From the NCBI GenBank assembly GCA_014802105.1, contig JAAVCX010000028.1, forward strand, positions 119,729 through 183,728: 64,000 nt of DNA. The letters run 5' to 3'. Of this stretch, positions 25,716-34,497 are shown in pieces. Position numbers and translations under genes: made by a program. The notes under the pieces are model-generated. The model ran no database searches. It saw nothing but the letters and a program-made list of their open reading frames with translations, and was not told the origin of the DNA. The stretch is from Bacteroides sp. (GTDB lineage: Bacteria > Bacteroidota > Bacteroidia > Bacteroidales > Muribaculaceae). Within the stretch, counting starts at the first letter, position 1. Every line of letters begins with the position of its first letter.

Positions 25716-26195
25716 ATGGCAAAAGAGATAGAACGAAAGTTCCTTGTGAGTGATGGCAGTTATGCCGATCTGTCGGTCAGCCACAGCCGCATGCGCCAGA
25801 GTTATCTCTCAGACCGACCCGAAGCCACGGTGAGGGTCAGGATCTCGGGCGACCGGGCCATGCTCACAGTCAAGGGCCCCAATAGCGGAGCAGTGCGCGA
25901 CGAGTGGGAGTGGCCGATCCCTGTTGACGATGCCGAGGAGATGCTCTCGCGTCTTGTCCTCGGCCGGTCTATCGACAAGACCCGTTATATAGTGCCCTAC
26001 GGTGGGCAAAGATGGGAGATCGATGAGTTTCACGGGCCTCTCGAGGGGCTCGTGGTCGCTGAGGTGGAATTGCCGTCGGCCGATACGGTGATCGAGTTTC
26101 CGCCGTTTGTCGGACGTGAAGTGACAGGCGACCCCGCCTATTATAACAGTAATCTCTCACAAATGTCCGGTCTCGATGACCTCAAGTTAACTTAA
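25716..26195 (+). CDS. CYTH-domain protein (triphosphate tunnel metalloenzyme)
   Basis: A 159-residue cytoplasmic protein with the CYTH/TTM signature EIERKFLV at residues 4-11, basic residues lining the tunnel (VRVRISGDRAMLTVKG), and acidic metal ligands (WEIDEFHGPLEGLVVAEVEL). Family members hydrolyse inorganic triphosphate or, as CyaB class, other phosphorylated substrates. The start at 25716 (MAKEIERKF) is chosen over 25671 because CYTH proteins begin just before ExExK. It is a single gene between divergent and downstream neighbours. Confidence 0.9.
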   Translation: MAKEIERKFLVSDGSYADLSVSHSRMRQSYLSDRPEATVRVRISGDRAMLTVKGPNSGAVRDEWEWPIPVDDAEEMLSRLVLGRSIDKTRYIVPYGGQRWEIDEFHGPLEGLVVAEVELPSADTVIEFPPFVGREVTGDPAYYNSNLSQMSGLDDLKLT

Positions 26196-26326
26196 GAGGT
26201 CGTTTAATAGCAAATGTGGACGCTAACCAGGTATCATTCCGGCTTCAACCCCTTCGCTTGAAATATAATTATAAAGTAACCAAGGTCATATAGAAGTGTT
26301 TTTTTACAACCTCTAATTTGTAAACC

Positions 26327-27613
26327 ATGAAAAAGATCCTAATTCCCTCTCTCATAACTCTGCTGGCCTCGATGGGGTCGCTCACCGGTGCCGATCTCAG
26401 CGGGGTGCCCGGGCCTATCGCCGACATCAACGGTGTCATAGATAATACGCCCGACAGTATCGACCATGCGCGCATGGCCCGGCCGGTGGCCGGCAGCTCG
26501 CGTGTTGGTGACAATCCGGTGCTCTTTCTTGTCGGTAACTCCACCATGCGCACAGGCACTTGGGGCGACGGTCGCGACGGTATGTGGGGATGGGGTTATT
26601 TTATGCCCGATAAATTTGACCGCTCGCGCATCACGGTAGAAAATCATGCTCTCGGCGGGATGAGTTCGCGCACTTTCTATAACAAGCTCTGGGCCGATGT
26701 GGCAGCCGGAGTGCGCCCCGGCGACTGGGTGATCATCGAGCTCGGTCATAACGACAACGGCCCTTACGACAGCGGCCGGGCCAGGGCCTCTATCCCCGGC
26801 ATTGGAGAGGATACTCTCGAGGTGGTCATCAAGGAGACCGGTGTCAGAGAGACTGTGCTCACTTTCGGCGGATATATGCGCCGCATGATAGACGATGTCA
26901 AGGCCCGCGGAGGCTATCCGATACTTATGTCGCTCACTCCACGCAACGCCTGGGATGATGCTGACAGCACACGTGTGACCCGCGTGAACGAGACTTTCGG
27001 CCTGTGGTCACGTCAGGTAGCCGAGGCCGAGGGGATCCCCTTTATCGATCTCAACGACATCAGCGCGTCAAAATATGAGAAGTTTGGTAAGGATAAGGTC
27101 AAGAACGAGATGTTCTATAAAGACCGTATCCACACCACCGAGTGGGGTGCGCGCGTCAATGCCGAGAGTGCGGCCGAGGGCATACGCGCCTGCGAGGGGC
27201 TGGCGCTTGCCGACTATCTGCTGCCCGAAGTCAAGGTAGAGCGTCCGGGACGCGGCACGATCACATTCCTGATCGGCAATACCGACAGAAAGATCAAGGC
27301 CAAACACCCTGTCAAGGTGATAGTGCCCGGAGCCACCGAGCGCACCTTTATCGAGAACGGACAGTGGGATAAGATCTACCGAATGCTTGCGCCCGGCGAT
27401 GTCGTGGCCGTCAGCTTTGAGGAGGTGGCCGATGCCACGGTCGACGACGAGGCCCATCCGGGCGGAATGCTTGCCGATGACTCGGGCGAACATAGCCGCA
27501 TTGTCAAATTCAAGCCCTCCAAGCGCTACCGGGTGGTCTATCCTCGCGGTTGGTATAAGGCTAAGATAGCTCGCGACACGGCCGAAAAAGGAGCTTCGCT
27601 TCAGAATGAATGA
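26327..27613 (+). CDS. Secreted rhamnogalacturonan acetylesterase (CE12, SGNH fold)
   Basis: A 428-residue secreted SGNH-hydrolase with signal peptide (MKKILIPSLITLLASMGSLT). Motif blocks: VLFLVGNSTMRTG (the usual GDS is GNS here, the Ser being the nucleophile), GGMSSRTFYN, IELGHNDNGPYD (with the oxyanion Asn) and the catalytic DRIHTTEWGA Asp/His pair. This fits CE12 enzymes removing acetyl groups from rhamnogalacturonan. A C-terminal domain of about 100 residues follows (TFLIGNTDRKIKAKHPVKV). It complements the PL11 lyase 23 kb away, though not in the same operon. Confidence 0.82.
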   Translation: MKKILIPSLITLLASMGSLTGADLSGVPGPIADINGVIDNTPDSIDHARMARPVAGSSRVGDNPVLFLVGNSTMRTGTWGDGRDGMWGWGYFMPDKFDRSRITVENHALGGMSSRTFYNKLWADVAAGVRPGDWVIIELGHNDNGPYDSGRARASIPGIGEDTLEVVIKETGVRETVLTFGGYMRRMIDDVKARGGYPILMSLTPRNAWDDADSTRVTRVNETFGLWSRQVAEAEGIPFIDLNDISASKYEKFGKDKVKNEMFYKDRIHTTEWGARVNAESAAEGIRACEGLALADYLLPEVKVERPGRGTITFLIGNTDRKIKAKHPVKVIVPGATERTFIENGQWDKIYRMLAPGDVVAVSFEEVADATVDDEAHPGGMLADDSGEHSRIVKFKPSKRYRVVYPRGWYKAKIARDTAEKGASLQNE

Positions 27614-27657
27614 ACATATAATTGTCCATTAGGGCCCGGAGATAGCGAAAAAAGTGT

Positions 27658-27665
27658 TATCTTTG
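27658..27665 (+). promoter_or_regulatory. -7 box for the NrnA-like gene
   Basis: TATCTTTG matches TAnnTTTG, 45 bases before the start at 27710. Confidence 0.6.
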
Positions 27666-27709
27666 CATGTTAAAACCATCCAAGTAACCTGTATACAGGC
27701 CAACCTGAT

Positions 27710-28780
27710 ATGACTAATCGACCGAGAAGTCGCTTCAACACAGTGATCGATCCCGAGGCTGTGGAAGAAGTGAAAAAACTGGTGCTGGTGAAGCGCAAAG
27801 TAGTGATCACCTGCCATGTGAGCCCCGACGGAGATGCTCTGGGCTCGAGCACTGCGCTCTGTGGGGTGCTGAAAAGCCTTGGCAAGGATGTGAAGATCGT
27901 CACGGCTGATTGCGCTCCCAAATCGCTGCTTTTTCTGCCCGGAGTGCGCGACATCGTGAGTCACACCCGGGAGCCCGAGCGTGCCCGCAAGCTCATCGAG
28001 GAGTGTGACCTGATCTTCTGTCTCGATTTCAATGATATGAAGCGTGTCGACCGTCTCGGCGAATTTATCGAAGGCTCTCAGGCTGCGCGTGTGGTGATCG
28101 ATCATCATTTAGGTGATGCTCTCCCTTGTGATGTGCTGATCTCGCGGCCCGAAGTGTCGTCGACCTCGGCCCTGCTTTATATATTCCTCTATCAGGCCGG
28201 TTGGGCTTCGCGGCTCACCCGCGCCACGGCCGCCGATCTCTACACCGGTATGATGACCGATACCGGCAACTTCTCTTACAACTCCAACGACCCCGACCTT
28301 TATGTGATAATAGCCGACCTGTTGCGCAAAGGGATCGATAAGGACAATCTCTATAAACTTGTCCACAACAATGCCTCCGAGTCGGCCTTGCGTCTCAACG
28401 GTTATGCCCAGTATCGGGCCAACTATCTGCTCGGCGGTCGGTTGGCACTGATCACTCTGAGTGGCCAGGAACTCAAGGAGTTTGACTATAACAAGGGTGA
28501 TACCGAGGGACTCGTCAACATGCCGCTGACTATCCCCGAAGTGCAGTGGTCGATATTCATGAGGGAAGATCCCGGCGAAGTGGTCAAGGTGTCGATGCGC
28601 TCAAAGGGTGATTTCCCGGTCAACCTCGTGTGTCAGGAACTCCTGGGGGGTGGCGGCCACATCAATGCGGCCGGAGGTGAGTTTCGCGGCTCGTTGCCTC
28701 AGGCTCTCGACTTCATTCTCGAGAGCGTGTCTCGCTACGAACATCTGCTGACTCCTCGTCAGGGAGGCTCCTCTCACTGA
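27710..28780 (+). CDS. DHH-family phosphoesterase (NrnA-like nanoRNase/pAp phosphatase)
   Basis: A 356-residue DHH-DHHA1 protein. DHH motifs: CHVSPDGDALGSSTAL, CLDFND, VIDHHLGD (the DHH itself) and GMMTDTGNFSYNSNDPDLY; the C-terminal DHHA1 domain has GGGGHINAAGGEF. Family members degrade 2-5 nucleotide RNAs and dephosphorylate 3'-phosphoadenosine 5'-phosphate, using Mn2+. The DNA ends with a spacer and the DUF4827 gene in the same direction 55 bases later, so they may share a message. Confidence 0.9.
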   Translation: MTNRPRSRFNTVIDPEAVEEVKKLVLVKRKVVITCHVSPDGDALGSSTALCGVLKSLGKDVKIVTADCAPKSLLFLPGVRDIVSHTREPERARKLIEECDLIFCLDFNDMKRVDRLGEFIEGSQAARVVIDHHLGDALPCDVLISRPEVSSTSALLYIFLYQAGWASRLTRATAADLYTGMMTDTGNFSYNSNDPDLYVIIADLLRKGIDKDNLYKLVHNNASESALRLNGYAQYRANYLLGGRLALITLSGQELKEFDYNKGDTEGLVNMPLTIPEVQWSIFMREDPGEVVKVSMRSKGDFPVNLVCQELLGGGGHINAAGGEFRGSLPQALDFILESVSRYEHLLTPRQGGSSH

Positions 28781-28835
28781 TCATATTGAAATCTTAAGAC
28801 TCACAATAGACTTTATACCTTATAAAATCAGAATA

Positions 28836-29408
28836 ATGAAAAAAATCTTCAGTATAATCCTCCCGCTGGTAGTGCTCGCTCTGACAGCCGTATCTTGTGA
28901 AGACAGCAAGAGCTATGCCGAGCTCCTGGCCGATGAAAACAAGGTAGTCAACCGTTTTCTGGTGCAACACCGTGTCGAGGAGTCGTTTCCCGAAGACTTC
29001 GAGGTGGGCGAGGATGCCCCCTACTATCGTGTCGACGAGTCGGGCGATGTCTATATGCAGGTGCTTCAGCGTGGCAATGGCAATATACCCGAGACAGGCG
29101 ATCTGGTTTATTTCCGCTACACCAGCTATGATCTTGCCAGCTATGTGGTAGGTGGCGAAAACCATGGCAGCGGCAATGCCGATAATGTCGGAAACTCCCT
29201 CCCCACCTTCTTCCTGCTCGATGATTACAGCGTCTCCGAGTCTACTCAGTATGGCACGGGTATACAGATACCCATCAAGCTCCTGGGCTTTGACAGTAAG
29301 GTCAATATCGTCCTCAAGTCACAGGCCGGCCCCACAGCCATGATGAGCTACGTGATACCGTTCCTTTACACGGTGTCATATTATGCACCCGCCGGTCTCG
29401 ACGAGTAA
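28836..29408 (+). CDS. DUF4827 lipoprotein (FKBP-like)
   Basis: A 190-residue probable lipoprotein: hydrophobic N terminus ending in a lipobox (LALTAVSC, Cys 21). It then matches the DUF4827 pattern (SYAELLADENKVVNRFLVQH, later PETGDLVYFRYTSYDL), which resembles FKBP-type isomerases in fold. The active-site aromatics needed for isomerase function cannot be confirmed from sequence. It is commonly found near glmM in Bacteroidales, as here (stop 80 bases before glmM). Confidence 0.85.
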   Translation: MKKIFSIILPLVVLALTAVSCEDSKSYAELLADENKVVNRFLVQHRVEESFPEDFEVGEDAPYYRVDESGDVYMQVLQRGNGNIPETGDLVYFRYTSYDLASYVVGGENHGSGNADNVGNSLPTFFLLDDYSVSESTQYGTGIQIPIKLLGFDSKVNIVLKSQAGPTAMMSYVIPFLYTVSYYAPAGLDE

Positions 29409-29411
29409 TAC

Positions 29412-29439
29412 TCCTCTACACTTGGAGGATGTTTTTTAG
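29412..29439 (+). terminator. Likely terminator after the DUF4827 gene
   Basis: A short TCCTC/GAGGA stem is followed by TGTTTTTTAG. The stem is only five pairs, so termination may be partial and glmM could be read through. Confidence 0.55.
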
Positions 29440-29487
29440 AAATCCTCTTAAAGATTTTCCTCACATTCAACCAATATTTTTTCATCA

Positions 29488-30873
29488 ATGTCACTCATCA
29501 AGTCAATATCAGGCATACGTGGCACCATCGGCGGACAGCCCGGCGACGGTCTCTCGCCTCTCGATATAGTAAGATTTACAGCAGCCTACGCAACTCTTAT
29601 ATCCCGTATCTCTACCCGCGGCAGCCACACGGTAGTGGTGGGTCGCGACGCGCGTCTCAGCGGTCAGATGGTCAGAGACCTGGTGACCGGAACTCTGACA
29701 GCTATGGGTATGGATGTGATCGACATAGGTCTCGCCTCAACCCCTACCACCGAGCTCGCTGTCGTGGGCGAGAAGGCTTGTGGAGGTATCATCCTCACAG
29801 CCAGCCATAACCCTAAGCAGTGGAATGCTCTCAAGCTCCTCAACGAGAACGGTGAGTTTCTCAACGACGAGCAGGGTCGCGAGGTGCTCCGCATAGCCGC
29901 CGAGGAAGCCTATACGTTTGCCGATGTCGACTCGCTCGGCCATGTCTACAACAACAATACCTGGGATAACCGCCATATAGAGCAGGTGCTGGCTCTTGAT
30001 CTGGTCGACACCGAGGCTATCGCCAAGGCTGATTTCACGGTAGCTGTCGATGCAGTCAACTCGGTGGGTGGTGTAGTGATCCCCCGGTTGCTCAGAGCTC
30101 TCGGCGTGAAGAATATCATTGAACTCAACTGTGAGGCTAACGGCCGTTTTGCCCACACTCCCGAGCCCATACCTCAAAATCTGACTCAGATCTCTTCGCT
30201 CATGGCCGATTCTCGTGCCGATGTGGGCTTTGTGGTTGATCCCGATGTCGATCGACTCGCCATTGTCATGGAGGACGGGCGCATGTTTGTCGAGGAGTAT
30301 ACCCTTGTCTCGATAGCCGACTATGTGCTCTCTCACACCCCCGGCTCGACTGTGAGCAATCTCAGCTCCTCGCGCGCGCTCAGGGATGTCACCGAGCGCC
30401 ACGGCTGCACCTATGCGGCTGCTGCCGTGGGTGAGGTCAATGTCACCACGCTCATGAAGGAGACCGGAGCCGTGATAGGCGGAGAGGGTAACGGCGGAGT
30501 CATCTATCCGGCTGCCCATTATGGACGCGATGCACTCGTCGGGGTAGCTCTGTTTCTCACTCTGCTGGCCAAGAGCGGCAAGAGTGTCAGCGAGCTGCGC
30601 AAGGACTATCCCGCCTATGAGATAGCCAAACACAAAATTGAGCTGACCCCCGAGATCGATGTCGATGCTATACTCGAGGCTGTTAAGAAACACTTTGCTT
30701 CAGAAAAGATCACCGACATCGACGGAGTGAAGATCGACTTTGCCGACTCGTGGGTTCACCTGCGCAAGTCAAATACCGAGCCTATCATACGCATCTATTC
30801 CGAGGCCCACACTATGGAGGAGGCCGACGCGTTGGCCGACTCCATCAAGAAGATCATAGCGTCGATGGTCTGA
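29488..30873 (+). CDS. glmM: Phosphoglucosamine mutase
   Basis: A 461-residue phosphohexomutase. The start SISGIRGTIGGQPGDG is the family N terminus; the phosphoserine loop is ILTASHNPKQWNALK, the metal loop DPDVDRLAI, the sugar-binding GGEGNGGVIYP and the phosphate-binding RKSNTEPIIRIYSEA. It converts glucosamine-6-P to glucosamine-1-P for peptidoglycan and lipid A precursors. This length and start are typical of the Bacteroidales form. Phosphomannomutase is the main alternative annotation. Confidence 0.85.
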   Translation: MSLIKSISGIRGTIGGQPGDGLSPLDIVRFTAAYATLISRISTRGSHTVVVGRDARLSGQMVRDLVTGTLTAMGMDVIDIGLASTPTTELAVVGEKACGGIILTASHNPKQWNALKLLNENGEFLNDEQGREVLRIAAEEAYTFADVDSLGHVYNNNTWDNRHIEQVLALDLVDTEAIAKADFTVAVDAVNSVGGVVIPRLLRALGVKNIIELNCEANGRFAHTPEPIPQNLTQISSLMADSRADVGFVVDPDVDRLAIVMEDGRMFVEEYTLVSIADYVLSHTPGSTVSNLSSSRALRDVTERHGCTYAAAAVGEVNVTTLMKETGAVIGGEGNGGVIYPAAHYGRDALVGVALFLTLLAKSGKSVSELRKDYPAYEIAKHKIELTPEIDVDAILEAVKKHFASEKITDIDGVKIDFADSWVHLRKSNTEPIIRIYSEAHTMEEADALADSIKKIIASMV

Positions 30874-30879
30874 CCGGGG

Positions 30880-30898
30880 GACTCTCTGAGAGAGAGTC
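30880..30898 (+). terminator. Weak hairpin after glmM
   Basis: GACTCTCT, GAG loop, AGAGAGTC: an 8-base perfect stem 6 bases after the stop codon, without a T run. It may slow or protect transcript ends rather than terminate. Confidence 0.4.
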
Positions 30899-30943
30899 GC
30901 AAGTATCGGTTACAATAGTCGCTTAACAGATTGACCACGTTTC

Positions 30944-31954
30944 ATGAAACACACCTATCATCATCACGAACCATTTGAACTTGAGCCCGGAGGGGTGCTC
31001 CCCGAGCTCACTATCGCCTATCACACTTACGGCACTGTCAATGAGCGTCGTGATAATATAGTGTGGGTGTGTCATGCGCTGACGGCCAATTCAGATGTAC
31101 CCGACTGGTGGCCTCACACAGTCGAGGAGGGTAAATTTCTCGATCCCGGGAAATATTTTATAATCTGTGCCAATATTCTCGGCTCACCCTACGGAACTAC
31201 CTCGCCGCTTCATGTCAATCCCTCGACCGGCGAGCCTTACTACGGCGACTTCCCGGCCTATACCATACGCGACATGGTCAATGCCCACAGGGTGCTTGCC
31301 GATGCGCTCGGCATCGATAAGATCCACACCCTTGTGGGGTGTTCGGTAGGAGGATTTCAGGCAGTGGAATGGGCAGTCATGGAGCCTGAGCGTTTTGAGC
31401 GTCTCTCGCTTATGGCTACCGATGCAGTCGCTACGCCGTGGACCATAGCTATCGATGAGAGCCAGCGCATGTGTATCGAAGCCGATGCCTCGTGGGGAGA
31501 GCGCAGGGCCGATGCGGCTCAGAGCGGTCTTGCCGCCGCACGCGCAATAGGTCTGCTGAGCTATCGCGGTCCCTCGGGCTATAATCTCACCCAGCGTGAC
31601 AAGGAGGAATATCCGGCTCCTCGACGGGCTGTGTCCTATCAGCGCTATCAGGGAGAGAAGCTTGTGAGACGTTTTGATGCTTATTCCTATCATTCGATAC
31701 TCGACTCGTTTGACACTCACGACGTCGGGCGCGGACGTGGCGGCATGGAGAAGGCTCTCTCTGCCATCAAGGCCCGCACACTCGTGATAGGTCTGACCAC
31801 CGACATCGTCTTCCCTCCCGATGACATGAAGATCCTCGCCTCGCGTATCCCCGGAGCCAGATATGAGGAGATACACTCGCCCTTTGGCCACGACGGTTTC
31901 CTCGTGGAGCATGAGCAGCTCAACGCCCTCATGCGTCCGTTCATGGAGAGTTAG
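30944..31954 (+). CDS. metX: Homoserine O-acetyltransferase
   Basis: A 336-residue alpha/beta-hydrolase of the MetX family. It transfers acetyl from acetyl-CoA to homoserine at the first committed step of methionine synthesis. Visible features are WVCHALTANSDVPDWW, the nucleophile elbow GCSVGGFQAVEW, and the acid/base part (GLTTDIVFPPDD and PFGHDGFLVE). The chain is shorter at the N terminus than some MetX proteins. Serine acetyltransferase of the same fold is possible but less likely. There is no methionine riboswitch visible upstream. Confidence 0.85.
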   Translation: MKHTYHHHEPFELEPGGVLPELTIAYHTYGTVNERRDNIVWVCHALTANSDVPDWWPHTVEEGKFLDPGKYFIICANILGSPYGTTSPLHVNPSTGEPYYGDFPAYTIRDMVNAHRVLADALGIDKIHTLVGCSVGGFQAVEWAVMEPERFERLSLMATDAVATPWTIAIDESQRMCIEADASWGERRADAAQSGLAAARAIGLLSYRGPSGYNLTQRDKEEYPAPRRAVSYQRYQGEKLVRRFDAYSYHSILDSFDTHDVGRGRGGMEKALSAIKARTLVIGLTTDIVFPPDDMKILASRIPGARYEEIHSPFGHDGFLVEHEQLNALMRPFMES

Positions 31955-32021
31955 ATCATGGCCTGGACATAATTCAAACGATGTGATGCTGACTTGTAAA
32001 AATATCCTAACACCTTATTTT

Positions 32022-32033
32022 GTAAGATCTTAC
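32022..32033. promoter_or_regulatory. Perfect 12-base palindrome upstream of the B12 riboswitch
   Basis: GTAAGATCTTAC is a perfect palindrome about 70 bases before the riboswitch promoter box, and the same half site (ATCTTAC) recurs at 32039-32045. It may be a protein operator; no regulator is identified. Confidence 0.35.
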
Positions 32034-32099
32034 CCCAAAATCTTACTTGGCGTGGAAATATTTAGGGATTGAAATGGTGATTGGATGAAATATAATATG

Positions 32100-32107
32100 T
32101 AACTTTG
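32100..32107 (+). promoter_or_regulatory. -7 box for the B12 operon
   Basis: TAACTTTG matches TAnnTTTG, with a TTG at 32081-32083 in the position of the -33 element. Transcription should start about 10 bases before the riboswitch. Confidence 0.65.
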
Positions 32108-32117
32108 CAGTCGCAAT

Positions 32118-32340
32118 GGTATCTCCTAATTCTCAAGAGTGAGAAATTGAATAGCAGTCTTGGTAATACAGGGCTTATATTCAGGAGATTTAAAAGGGAA
32201 TCCGGTGTAAATCCGGGACAGTACCCGCTGCTGTGAATCCTATACCAAAATCTGTTACACAAAGTCATTGAGACGATTATAGTCTTGAGAAGACGTAATG
32301 GAATGGGATGAGTCAGAAGACCTGCCTTTGCCGTATACAA
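32118..32340 (+). promoter_or_regulatory. Cobalamin riboswitch
   Basis: Adenosylcobalamin-type riboswitch in the leader of the B12 uptake operon. The conserved core AAAAGGGAATCCGGTG, GTAAATCCGGGACAGTACCC and CGCTGCTGTGA are followed by GAGTCAGAAGACCTGCC, matching the B12-box segment. Opening ATCTCCT pairs with AGGAGAT to close a first stem. Coordinates are approximate at both ends. Binding of cobalamin should reduce expression of the downstream btuB operon. Confidence 0.93.
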
Positions 32341-32414
32341 GAATGTGCCTACGGGATTATGGGCAGCTTATATTGATCCTGTTTCGGGATTGATAGGTCA
32401 GTTTGACTCTCTTT

Positions 32415-32495
32415 AGGAGGTTAATACATATTTCCCGTCTGTGTACATGCTGTTAGTACGCAGACGGGAATTTATTTTCTGAGTATTAACCTTCT
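32415..32495 (+). terminator. Nested hairpin of the riboswitch expression platform
   Basis: An inner stem, TTCCCGTCTG with CAGACGGGAA (32432-32470), is followed by TTTATTTT and so resembles an intrinsic terminator. An outer stem, AGGAGGTTAATAC with GTATTAACCTTCT (12 of 13 pairs), encloses it and ends 10 bases before the btuB start codon. The pair may switch between termination and translation control. Confidence 0.65.
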
Positions 32496-32505
32496 AACGT
32501 GAAGT

Positions 32506-34497
32506 ATGAAATATAAGATTCTCTTAGTGATACTCTGGTCAGTCACTATTGAGGCATTTGCAGTCGAGCCAAGAGATACATTATCCCGACAGCTCGATGA
32601 GGTCATAGTGACCGGTCGCAAATCTACTGCAGACATTATCCCGGTACAGACCCTGTCGGGGGAGGAGCTTCATAGATTAAACAGTAATAGTGTTGCAGAC
32701 GCGTTGCGCTATTTCTCAGGAGTTCAGGTGAAGGACTACGGTGGTGTCGGCGGTATCAAGACAGTCAACATCCGCTCGATGGGCACTAATCATACGGGTG
32801 TTGTGTATGATGGTGTCGAACTCGGTAATGCTCAGAACGGTCAGATAGATCTGGGACAATTCTCCCTTGATAATATGGAGGCGCTGTCACTCTATAATGG
32901 ACAGAAAAGCGAGATATTGCAACCGGCCAAAGATTTTGGATCGGCAGGAACTATATATATGAGGACGCGCACTCCCGTATTTAATGACGGGGAGTATTAT
33001 CATGCGCGTGCAACTATCCGTACCGGGTCTTTTGATTTATTAAATCCATCGGCACTTGTAGAGCTCAAACTTAGCCAACGGGTGTCGGCGTCATTGAGTA
33101 CGGAATGGGTCAATTCAAGCGGCAGATATAAATTCAGGTATCGTCGTGTCAATCCTGCCGGCGAACTTGCTTATGACACCACGGCCGTCAGAGAGAACGG
33201 TGACATAAACGCTACCCGTATAGAGCTGAATGTGCATGGGGCCGTTCAATCCGGCTCATGGAATTTCAAGGCCTACAATTATAATTCGGAGCGAGGTGTT
33301 CCGGGCGCGATAGTAAACAATGTGTGGCGCAGAGGTGAACGTCTGTGGGATACCAACTCCTTTGTGCAGGGACGTTATACAGGGTATTTTGGAAAGTTCA
33401 CGACGTTGAACAATCTGAAGTATGCGTTTTATCGCACTCATTACGTCAATAATGATGATAAACAAGTGAAGATCGATAATCTGTATAGACAGAAGGAGGT
33501 CTATTTTTCATCGGCAAACGAGTATTCCGTAAATGAATACTGGGACATTTCGGGAAGTTATGACTTCATGTGGAATACTCTCGACGCAGACGTTTATGAT
33601 TTTGTCAAGCCTGACCGTGTATCCCAATATCTGTCGGTGGCCACCGCTTTGGATTTCAATCGTGTCAAGTTGCAGGCCAGTGCCATGGGTACATTTATTC
33701 ACGACAGGATAAAAGGCCAGCAGGCACCCGAGGATAAACATATATTTACACCGGCGGTATTTGTCAATGGTTATCCTCTGCGTAATAAGGATTTTTCTAT
33801 ACGTATGTTCTATAAACATTCGTTCAGGATGCCGACATTTAACGACTTGTATTATGCCGACATGGGCAACTCCAAGCTTTCGCCTGAGCGTGTCACCCAA
33901 TATAATATCGGATTGGTGTATGATCACAATTCAAACAGAGTCATATCTAACGCCCGATTGAGTGCTGATGTCTATTATAATCGGGTGAAAGATAAGATTG
34001 TGGCATATCCCAAAGGTCAACAGTTCAGATGGACAATGCTTAATCTCGGGCTTGTGGATATCAGAGGTATCGATCTGACCGGGCTGCTTACCCTTAATCC
34101 ATATAAGGATCTATATTTTACTCTGAGAGGACAGTACACGTTCCAGCGGGCTATAGATGTCACAAATCCGGCCGATAATTATTATCGTGATCAGATCCCG
34201 TATATCCCACGTCACTCGGGCGCGGCGGTTGCTAACGCTCAATGGCGCGGCTGGGGGCTAAATTATTCATGGATATATGTAGGCGAACGATATAATCAGC
34301 AGGAGAATATCAGATATAATTATACACAACCGTGGTATACCTCTGATCTATCGCTGAGTAAGGATTTCCAACTCGGCAGGGTCGGCTTGAGAGGACTGAT
34401 CGAGGTTAATAATCTTCTTAGCCAGGATTATGATGTAATTCTTAACTACCCTATGCCTAAACGTAATTACAGGTTTACCATAACTGTGGAGATATGA
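32506..34497 (+). CDS. btuB: TonB-dependent vitamin B12 receptor (BtuB-like)
   Basis: A 663-residue outer membrane TonB-dependent transporter. A signal peptide (about 1-19) is followed by a TonB-box-like LDEVIVTG, a plug domain (about 40-160, with RYFSGVQVKDYGGVGGIKTV and NIRSMGTNHTGVVYDGVEL), and a barrel ending TITVEI. It lacks the N-terminal carboxypeptidase-like extension of SusC proteins. Control by the cobalamin riboswitch and overlap (ATGA, 4 bases) with a BtuG-like lipoprotein gene make corrinoid uptake by far the likeliest role. Confidence 0.92.
   Translation: MKYKILLVILWSVTIEAFAVEPRDTLSRQLDEVIVTGRKSTADIIPVQTLSGEELHRLNSNSVADALRYFSGVQVKDYGGVGGIKTVNIRSMGTNHTGVVYDGVELGNAQNGQIDLGQFSLDNMEALSLYNGQKSEILQPAKDFGSAGTIYMRTRTPVFNDGEYYHARATIRTGSFDLLNPSALVELKLSQRVSASLSTEWVNSSGRYKFRYRRVNPAGELAYDTTAVRENGDINATRIELNVHGAVQSGSWNFKAYNYNSERGVPGAIVNNVWRRGERLWDTNSFVQGRYTGYFGKFTTLNNLKYAFYRTHYVNNDDKQVKIDNLYRQKEVYFSSANEYSVNEYWDISGSYDFMWNTLDADVYDFVKPDRVSQYLSVATALDFNRVKLQASAMGTFIHDRIKGQQAPEDKHIFTPAVFVNGYPLRNKDFSIRMFYKHSFRMPTFNDLYYADMGNSKLSPERVTQYNIGLVYDHNSNRVISNARLSADVYYNRVKDKIVAYPKGQQFRWTMLNLGLVDIRGIDLTGLLTLNPYKDLYFTLRGQYTFQRAIDVTNPADNYYRDQIPYIPRHSGAAVANAQWRGWGLNYSWIYVGERYNQQENIRYNYTQPWYTSDLSLSKDFQLGRVGLRGLIEVNNLLSQDYDVILNYPMPKRNYRFTITVEI

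Noticed and set aside
29737..30693. 318-codon leftward frame opposite glmM
   Set aside because: Shadow of glmM, which has all expected motifs on the other strand.
32118..32340. Possible tRNA-like fold
   Set aside because: The conserved cobalamin riboswitch core explains the structure and position.
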